From the IMG/VR virus record IMGVR_UViG_3300046513_000348, positions 1 to 64,000 of that record: a stretch of DNA of 64,000 bases. One strand, written 5' to 3'. The position numbers and the translations under genes were made by a program. The notes beneath the pieces were generated by a model. That model was given only the letters and a program-made list of their open reading frames with translations, had not been told where the DNA came from and made no database searches. This DNA comes from a virus. Of the stretch, positions 58,638-64,000 are shown in pieces. The first letter of the stretch is position 1. Each line of letters starts with the position of its first letter.

Positions 58638-59714
58638 ATGCTCAGTCTCTTTAACAATCTGTCGACCCGCATCAAAGGTACGGTCCGATTGCCCGAATGG
58701 AATTATGTCCGTGACGGCTTGATGATGAACCTGGATCATGCGAATAAGTACTATCGGAGTGGTGCTTATGCGGTTGGCTCGGATCATGAACTGATCAAAC
58801 TCCTGTTCGGATTGGCCACGTCTGTCGATCTGGACCTCAATCGTTACTACAAGACTGTTGACGCGAAAGCATTGACGGTTGCCCAGCAATTGGGCTTCAC
58901 GACCACTATGAGTAAAGGACATGTCTTCAACAATGTCTTCTTCTCGGGCAAGAGTCGTGAGGTAATCATTATTACCGATGAAACTTTCGATCCAGCAGAA
59001 GTAACTGCTAACTGGCGAGATGCAAGACCCATCAAGGTTCTGCGTCATGGCTTTGATAAGATCGACTGCTTCCCACTGACAGGAAAGATCGAGAGTAATG
59101 GCATTAGTGTCTTTGCGATCAATCTCCCGATGCTGGCTGTCCAGTATCGTGCCTATCGTGAATGGCAGAATACGTACGTAACTGAAGCGACTGGTCGTAA
59201 CTCGATCTATCATTTCTGCTACGCGTATCCAATCAATAACATGATGTACGAAGCAATGGATCACGCGGTGTTCAATCGCATGGTTCGCATTCATCAGGGT
59301 CTTCCGACTTCGGACAATGAGTTCCAGCATCCGTTCCATGTGACGAACTATACGGATCGCTGCGATCGCTTGTTGTCAATGCTCAATGAAGATCTGAACG
59401 ACATGCATCGTGACATCGGAAACATTGCGATGACCATCCCTCTCGTGGATAAGAGCGATGCTTTCCAACTCCTGAAGCTACCAGACATCTCCGAGTCGCG
59501 TCAAGTGAACTGGGCGATTTATCTGGCGCGTATCGACATGCTGCTGTTCTTCCTGGACTTCAAGGGCGTGAAGAATCAAAATGCGAACGAGGTCAACCGA
59601 ATCAAGTATGAGCTCAAACTCTACTTGAAAGACGGCACGATTCAAAGTGCTGTCCCGGCAGAACTCTTCCAGAAACAAAGAGCGGTGATTGAAAGACTCG
59701 TTGCGACGCTATAA
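58638..59714 (+). CDS. Hypothetical protein
   Basis: 358-aa mixed alpha/beta protein with no motif I recognise. The ATG at 58638 has only a weak upstream purine stretch. Codon use is moderate. It stands alone on the plus strand between the candidate shell protein and the appendage cluster and ends at a 16-bp hairpin terminator. It was checked for tubulin-type (PhuZ) and nucleotide-binding signatures and has none. Confidence 0.68.
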   Translation: MLSLFNNLSTRIKGTVRLPEWNYVRDGLMMNLDHANKYYRSGAYAVGSDHELIKLLFGLATSVDLDLNRYYKTVDAKALTVAQQLGFTTTMSKGHVFNNVFFSGKSREVIIITDETFDPAEVTANWRDARPIKVLRHGFDKIDCFPLTGKIESNGISVFAINLPMLAVQYRAYREWQNTYVTEATGRNSIYHFCYAYPINNMMYEAMDHAVFNRMVRIHQGLPTSDNEFQHPFHVTNYTDRCDRLLSMLNEDLNDMHRDIGNIAMTIPLVDKSDAFQLLKLPDISESRQVNWAIYLARIDMLLFFLDFKGVKNQNANEVNRIKYELKLYLKDGTIQSAVPAELFQKQRAVIERLVATL

Positions 59715-59716
59715 CG

Positions 59717-59752
59717 CATATACTCCCTGGCCTCGCGGCCAGGGAGTATATG
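59717..59752. terminator. Bidirectional terminator, convergent junction
   Basis: A 16-bp perfect stem (CATATACTCCCTGGCC) with a TCGC loop, between the plus-strand 358-aa gene and the minus-strand appendage genes. The plus side continues TTGTTTG. Confidence 0.85.
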
Positions 59753-59762
59753 TTGTTTGCCT

Positions 59763-60422
59763 TTAAAACAAGAACGGGGCTGCCGGTGGGGTGAAGTCGG
59801 CCTTGTAGTACGCCACATTACTGTCGACCCGGAACTCGTCTGCGTATCCACAAAGCGAATACGAAGTAATTCCTGTCCAAGTAAAGATGGCGTCCATGGT
59901 GACCGATTCCACAGGCGCAATGCGTTCGAGTACTTTCTTTCCATCCACAAAAAGGCGATGGATTTCGCCTTCTCGAGTCGATGCAAAATGTTGCCATGCG
60001 TTGTAGTACAGCGGTACTGAGACAACTACGATGCCTGTGGTATTGAGCCACATGGCTACCGTATTCGGATCTGGACCCAATGCCATCGGAATTTGACGGG
60101 CTGTTCCGATGCGGTTCGAGATAAGAGGCATCATATAACCGCTTGGATTTGCACCCGTACGGTAAATGTAGCATTCGACCGTGTAGTCTCCCGCCAGAAC
60201 AATCTGGTCGTTCGTTTCGAAGAGCAGGTTTTCGTAGTTGAAGAAGGCCGAACTTCCGCCGAACTTCGACTGAGTTGTGGAAATGTACGGACTGCCATTG
60301 CGGACAAACGTGCGACCGTATTCGTCTTTAAAGTTTGTCGAGTTGTTTGCGCCATCGAAATGCAAAAGAATGTTATTTCCTTTGTACTTCTTCTTGGCAT
60401 TGAGTAGGTTTGCTTCATGCAT
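59763..60422 (-). CDS. LamG/concanavalin-A-like appendage protein
   Basis: 219 aa. It starts MHEANLLNAKKK, the shared appendage N-terminus. The remainder is a LamG-type beta sandwich: ILLHFDGANNS, TTQSKFGGSSAFF, DYTVECYIYR, WQHFASTREG, YADEFRVDSNVAYYKADFTP. Such domains bind sugars on tail fibres or capsid decorations. The ATG follows GGAG. It is last of three in a row of appendage genes and ends at the convergent terminator. Confidence 0.8.
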   Translation of the reverse strand: MHEANLLNAKKKYKGNNILLHFDGANNSTNFKDEYGRTFVRNGSPYISTTQSKFGGSSAFFNYENLLFETNDQIVLAGDYTVECYIYRTGANPSGYMMPLISNRIGTARQIPMALGPDPNTVAMWLNTTGIVVVSVPLYYNAWQHFASTREGEIHRLFVDGKKVLERIAPVESVTMDAIFTWTGITSYSLCGYADEFRVDSNVAYYKADFTPPAAPFLF

Positions 60423-60434
60423 ACTTGACTACTC

Positions 60435-61157
60435 CTAAATACCGCGATCCGAGAAAGCTCGCGATGGAATCGTGAAGTCGCTGATGTAACGTGCAACTCC
60501 CTTAGTGATTCGAATGTCGTCGGCGTTACCATCAACCGATTGCGCATATGCCGAGCTGGCACCAATACGAATCGGATAACCAGACTGGGCATTAAGAATC
60601 TTGTTGTCGGTTCCGGTACCCAGTAGAACTCCATTCAGGAAAATTCGAATGGTGCCATTTTGTCGAGTAACGGCGATGTGATTCCAGAACCTTAAGGGGA
60701 TGCCTCCTGAAACATTGCCATCGATATAAGCTTGGTTTGGTGTGGCTCCATTATAGGCGCCGTCGTAGGAAATCCATTCGATCGTTCCGTTACCGTTAAT
60801 ACAACGGAGAATGAAGTTGCCGTTACCTGCAACCGCATACTGGGAGTGACCAATCAGGCCAGTATTGCCGCTCAGTGCATTGAACCAATACCAGCCTTCG
60901 ATCGTGAAATCGCCAGGAAGTTCAAGATCCGTGCCAGTGAATTCCACATAGCCTTTAGCAATTGCCAATGACCGAGGTCCGAACTTAGGCGTTCCATTCG
61001 GGAAGATATATGCGCCGTTATAGGCTCTGATTACGTGATTTTTTTGATCGATGAAACTGATACCATCTGCGCCACCATCAAAATGTGACAGAAAGATGAC
61101 TTTATCCCAATAAGGATCCGGTGGATTCAGTTTCGCCAGGAGTAAAGGTTCGTGCAT
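60435..61157 (-). CDS. LamG/concanavalin-A-like appendage protein
   Basis: 240 aa, paralogue of the preceding gene: MHEPLLLAKLNPPD start, VIFLSHFDGGADG, GDFTIEGWYWFN, FWNHIAVTRQNGTIRIFLNG, and the typical ending DDIRITKGVARYISDFTIP. It is probably a glycan-binding appendage. The 39-base leader before its ATG is nearly identical to that of the 198-aa gene, so expression is likely matched. Confidence 0.82.
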   Translation of the reverse strand: MHEPLLLAKLNPPDPYWDKVIFLSHFDGGADGISFIDQKNHVIRAYNGAYIFPNGTPKFGPRSLAIAKGYVEFTGTDLELPGDFTIEGWYWFNALSGNTGLIGHSQYAVAGNGNFILRCINGNGTIEWISYDGAYNGATPNQAYIDGNVSGGIPLRFWNHIAVTRQNGTIRIFLNGVLLGTGTDNKILNAQSGYPIRIGASSAYAQSVDGNADDIRITKGVARYISDFTIPSRAFSDRGI

Positions 61158-61161
61158 ATTC

Positions 61162-61200
61162 GATCCTGTAAAAAATTATTTGTTCTATCACAGTATCGAC
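61162..61200 (-). repeat. Duplicated leader/late-promoter candidate, copy 1
   Basis: It contains a 20-base block (61162-61181) and a 13-base block (TCACAGTATCGAC, 61188-61200) identical to 61836-61855 and 61862-61874. The spacer differs slightly. Both copies precede appendage genes on the minus strand. They may be a shared late promoter or the trace of a gene duplication. Confidence 0.6.
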
Positions 61201-61228
61201 TACTCCTGGCTGAGGCCAGGAGTAGTCG
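61197..61228 (-). terminator. Terminator of the 198-aa gene
   Basis: A 14-bp perfect stem (CGACTACTCCTGGC) with a TGAG loop on the plus strand, directly downstream of the 198-aa gene on the minus strand and overlapping the leader repeat of the next gene. Confidence 0.78.
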
Positions 61229-61234
61229 TGCCTA

Positions 61235-61831
61235 TTAGATTCGTTTAGCCGAGAAGCCAAGCAAAGTCCATTTGGCCGGGAATGAGAAGGAACTCGTAAT
61301 GACTCCATTGGAGCCGTTTAGATAACTTCCGAATACCCAATCCCACGTATTTGCGTAAATGCCAGGGTAATTCAAAGTCAGGATAAGATTGTCATTCAGG
61401 TAAACATAGTAAAAGTCACCCTGCCGCCTGAGAACGATTTTCTGTTCGATGCCAAATTGGATTTTGTACGGACCCGTCATGGTCGCCCATCGGTTATTAT
61501 AGACATAGTTAACCGACCCGTCTGCTTCGATGCAAATCATCCATGATGGAGGATCACTTCCCTGTCGATAACGGCTGAACAGATCTAGCCTTGTTGACGG
61601 AATCGTTTCGACAACAAAACGACAAACGATCTCGGTATTTTCTCCTACCAATGATGGGGTTCCAGAATAAGGAATGCGCATCCAGTTAACTTGCTCAGCC
61701 GTAAAGCTATAGCTATCTCCAACTTTAGTTACGCCAGAAGACTGTGTTGGGGTTCCATTAAAGCCATCAATGTTGATTCCGGTAGCTGAGCCGAACTTCG
61801 GTTTCTTCTTAGTAAGTAGAGCTTCTAGCAT
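61235..61831 (-). CDS. Lectin-like appendage protein
   Basis: 198 aa. It starts MLEALLTKKKPKFGSATG, a variant of the shared N-terminus. The body is a beta sandwich (FTAEQVNWMRIPYSG, EIVCRFVVETIPSTRLDLFS, YYVYLNDNLILTLNYPG) related in style to LamG and phage-tail concanavalin-like domains but without the RITKGVARY ending. The ATG follows AGGATCTGAG. Confidence 0.7.
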   Translation of the reverse strand: MLEALLTKKKPKFGSATGINIDGFNGTPTQSSGVTKVGDSYSFTAEQVNWMRIPYSGTPSLVGENTEIVCRFVVETIPSTRLDLFSRYRQGSDPPSWMICIEADGSVNYVYNNRWATMTGPYKIQFGIEQKIVLRRQGDFYYVYLNDNLILTLNYPGIYANTWDWVFGSYLNGSNGVITSSFSFPAKWTLLGFSAKRI

Positions 61832-61835
61832 CTCA

Positions 61836-61874
61836 GATCCTGTAAAAAATTATTTATTCACTCACAGTATCGAC
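61836..61874 (-). repeat. Duplicated leader/late-promoter candidate, copy 2
   Basis: The matching copy of the element at 61162-61200, here just before the 198-aa gene. See that entry. Confidence 0.6.
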
Positions 61875-61876
61875 GC

Positions 61877-61902
61877 CTCCCCTAGCCTTTCGGCTAGGGG
61901 AG
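61877..61902 (-). terminator. Terminator of DNA polymerase C-half
   Basis: An 11-bp perfect stem (CTCCCCTAGCC) with a TTTC loop (GAAA on the minus strand), 11 bases after the polymerase stop and abutting the leader element of the appendage gene. Confidence 0.75.
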
Positions 61903-61912
61903 ATGCGCTCGA

Positions 61913-64000
61913 TTAATACAAGTCGTAAATCATTCGTGTATTTTTCTTATTGGCCATACCAACGCCCATTGCTTCTAGGATGTGGTAATAGGCACCGCAG
62001 GATTCGCGAACGATCTTGCGTGCATTCGAACCAGCCAGTATCTCGTCAGGGATACCGGAGATTTGAACGATGCTCACTGGAACGTAAAGAGTCGTAAGGA
62101 TCTTGCGACCAATCCTTTCCATTTCGGTTTTGATGTCTTCAACAAGACGTTGGTCCTTGATCTGTTCGAGCCAAGTCGCAAACTCAGTCACGTTGTTAAC
62201 TTCAAGCGAAACCTTCAGCATGGTGTAAGGAGGCTCATCAACCATTCCGTAGACTTTGCCGAATGTACGATTCCAGAACAGATGGTTCCAGTACGGGGTA
62301 CGATCCTCGTCCTGAACCTTGTAGGCCTTTGCAGGCTTCAAGTGAGCCATCTTGAAGTACTCGGTCTTGCCGGATTTCACATCGCTGTAGATTCCGTTTT
62401 CCTTCTCGGCGATGGTGTCGATCAGATCGTTCAGGTAGATATCCTTCCCGGCCACTATGTCTTTCATCTGGTCGAGCAGGAACTTCTTCACATTCTTCAC
62501 GATATCACCAGGCGTAGCTGAGGAGATCATGTTCGCACCCTTCAGTTCCAGTTCCGGCTTCTTAAAGACGTTACCTTCCTGAGCAGATTTCATTGCCCAG
62601 TAGTGCTTTGCCATCAAGGTTGGGACGAAGATGTCGAACTTGTACTCGTTCTTCATCTGCACGTCGAACAGACGATCGCGATGGACGCCATAGTTCGCGC
62701 TCATCTTGGCATGCAGGTGCGAGGAGGTCTGTGCTGCGAGATAAACTACAACGTCAGACGTCGAGTTCATTTCGTCAGTGAAACCAATCGTACCGTAAAT
62801 GCGCTGAACCCATTCCTGTACGGTGAACAGAGTCGAGTCAGTATCGCCACCCAGCACGGAACGACGGACCGAGGTCGGGAAGTTACCGGTGGATGCTGGC
62901 ATGTTGTCGCTGAGCCAGAATGCATTGATGATCGGCTGTACGCCAACGAGGACGTCGTTGATGTTCTTGGCCACATGCGCCAGAATGCCGTAGTTGCGTT
63001 CGTCGGTCTTGCGAATCTCTTTCGGCTTCATGCCTTTCGAGAAAGAACGGCACAGCTGACGAGCCAGATTGAGCGTATCTTCCGAAACAGCTTTCAGAAC
63101 GAAGTCGGCTTCTTCAACTGGTAGGGATTCACTCGGAATCCAAATCAGACGACCAAGCAGATCCGAAACGAATTGCTTGTTGTGCTTGTACAGATGGTAG
63201 AAATCACCAACGTACACAAATGCCGCACGTTCCAGCGGAGACATCTTCGAGATGAACTCGTACACCGGACCCATCATCTTGTTCGACTGGAAGTACAGCT
63301 GCCTGGACCGCTCGATACATTCCAATACTTCGTCGGATGTCGGATAAGCCAGGCCGTAGATCCGCATTGCGGTTTCGACCTTTTCCATGTCGGTGATTTG
63401 CGAGATCGACACCAGGTTGTTCAGGATGGTATCGACGTCCATGTAATGGCGATTGCCTTCGATGAACTTCTCGTTGTTGGCGTTACCGTACGCCGTGGTA
63501 TTGCGGCAGTTCGTCGTGAGGGACGAGTGCGAGGTCGGATTGAACAGGCAGGTCGACGGAGTCAGCGATGCGCCCGACAGCGAGTTGTTGGTGGTCTTCT
63601 TGTTATTCTGTTCGAGGTTCTTAAAGATGTACAGAACATCGTCACCAGCATTCTTCGCATCGAACATCTGACCCTTACTAATGTCTCGGCCCACGATGTT
63701 GTCCATGGTGTACAGGGACAGAAGCGATTGTCGCACATCTGGCGAGCAGTAAGAGGTGAAGGTCGGTGACATGGATTCGTCGTTAGCGATCACGTCCGAC
63801 AGGTATTTCGACATCGTAGTTTCTTCGAGACGGCGGTCTTCGAAGTTGCTGCGATGCAGGAAGCGAACCTTCGGGTCATGGAATTCAAACAGACCACCCG
63901 GGCGTAGGTTTTGGATAACGAACTCGCGAGCTTCTTCCAGCGAGATGTTCTTGGTTTTGTGGAGATAGAAAGATGCCTGGTCAACGTAACCATTGAGCAT
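61913..64000 (-). CDS. DNA polymerase B, C-terminal half (motifs B and C, thumb)
   Basis: At least 695 aa; the frame is open to the window edge with an ATG exactly at 64000, so the true start may lie outside. Motif B (KKTTNNSLSGAS at 134-145) and motif C (GGDTDST at 384-390, the two catalytic Asp residues 386 and 388) are present, and the thumb KHY at 465-467 followed by LKGAN at 486-490 matches family B polymerases. The exonuclease domain and motif A are absent; they are encoded at 10711-12813. The two halves must assemble to make one replicative polymerase. It is downstream of nothing else in the window and ends at a hairpin terminator. Confidence 0.9.
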   Translation of the reverse strand: MLNGYVDQASFYLHKTKNISLEEAREFVIQNLRPGGLFEFHDPKVRFLHRSNFEDRRLEETTMSKYLSDVIANDESMSPTFTSYCSPDVRQSLLSLYTMDNIVGRDISKGQMFDAKNAGDDVLYIFKNLEQNNKKTTNNSLSGASLTPSTCLFNPTSHSSLTTNCRNTTAYGNANNEKFIEGNRHYMDVDTILNNLVSISQITDMEKVETAMRIYGLAYPTSDEVLECIERSRQLYFQSNKMMGPVYEFISKMSPLERAAFVYVGDFYHLYKHNKQFVSDLLGRLIWIPSESLPVEEADFVLKAVSEDTLNLARQLCRSFSKGMKPKEIRKTDERNYGILAHVAKNINDVLVGVQPIINAFWLSDNMPASTGNFPTSVRRSVLGGDTDSTLFTVQEWVQRIYGTIGFTDEMNSTSDVVVYLAAQTSSHLHAKMSANYGVHRDRLFDVQMKNEYKFDIFVPTLMAKHYWAMKSAQEGNVFKKPELELKGANMISSATPGDIVKNVKKFLLDQMKDIVAGKDIYLNDLIDTIAEKENGIYSDVKSGKTEYFKMAHLKPAKAYKVQDEDRTPYWNHLFWNRTFGKVYGMVDEPPYTMLKVSLEVNNVTEFATWLEQIKDQRLVEDIKTEMERIGRKILTTLYVPVSIVQISGIPDEILAGSNARKIVRESCGAYYHILEAMGVGMANKKNTRMIYDLY

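Noticed and set aside
1-64000. CRISPR array, IS element, integrase or attachment site
   Set aside because: No regularly spaced direct repeats, transposase or recombinase motifs, or tRNA-adjacent direct repeats were found.
1-64000. PhuZ-type tubulin and RNAP beta N-terminal lobe, expected in a phiKZ-like phage
   Set aside because: No tubulin GGGTG(S/T)G signature or beta N-terminal motif was seen in any open frame; they are probably outside the window.

Overview
The window reads as part of the genome of a phiKZ-like jumbo phage (a large, nucleus-forming type of tailed phage). The evidence is a multi-subunit RNA polymerase broken into several genes, AT-rich early-type promoters of the TATATTAC class, a family B DNA polymerase, SSB, an SbcD-like nuclease, an SF2 helicase, thymidylate kinase, many virion-type proteins, and no integrase, transposon, rRNA or bacterial housekeeping block. 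The window alone does not fix the host; moderate GC with C/G-rich third codon positions in the strongly expressed genes fits a proteobacterial host. Coding density is high and most genes lie on the minus strand.

Layout. 0-10.6 kb: probable virion or baseplate genes, including a 967-aa baseplate-wedge-like protein and a membrane-spanning M48-like metallopeptidase. 10.7-13.2 kb: the N-terminal half of a split DNA polymerase B, fused to a DUF4326-like domain. 13.2-17.8 kb: lectin-like and fibre-like appendage genes with thymidylate kinase inserted. 17.9-25.4 kb: likely virion proteins and a small beta' C-terminal RNA polymerase subunit. 25.5-30.3 kb: small genes, including an acyl-carrier-protein-like protein, a DUF3307-like membrane protein, tRNA-Gly(UCC) and a hairpin-rich non-coding block. 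30.4-35.1 kb: a tandem array of diverged paralogues with repeated leader hairpins. 35.2-54 kb: nucleic-acid functions (SF2 helicase, RNAP beta C-half, beta' N and beta' C, a possible fifth RNAP subunit, SSB, SbcD-like nuclease) and a striking Arg/Asp mixed-charge protein. 54-58.4 kb: small early-type genes and a 655-aa protein that is a candidate shell protein (chimallin). 58.6-61.9 kb: one unknown gene and three more lectin-like appendage genes. 61.9-64 kb: the C-terminal half of DNA polymerase B, running to or past the window edge.

How it fits together. At least nine AT-rich elements sharing a TATATTAC-like core sit upstream of minus-strand genes, among them the beta and beta' N subunits, the possible fifth subunit and the candidate shell protein. 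This suggests that an injected virion polymerase transcribes an early set that encodes the second, non-virion polymerase. Almost every convergent or tail-to-tail junction carries a long perfect hairpin with a stable tetraloop, so termination appears to be mainly intrinsic. The split polymerase, the two beta' C paralogues, the shared RDRYDDRY C-terminal tails and the shared MHExxL N-termini of appendage proteins are the most distinctive features.
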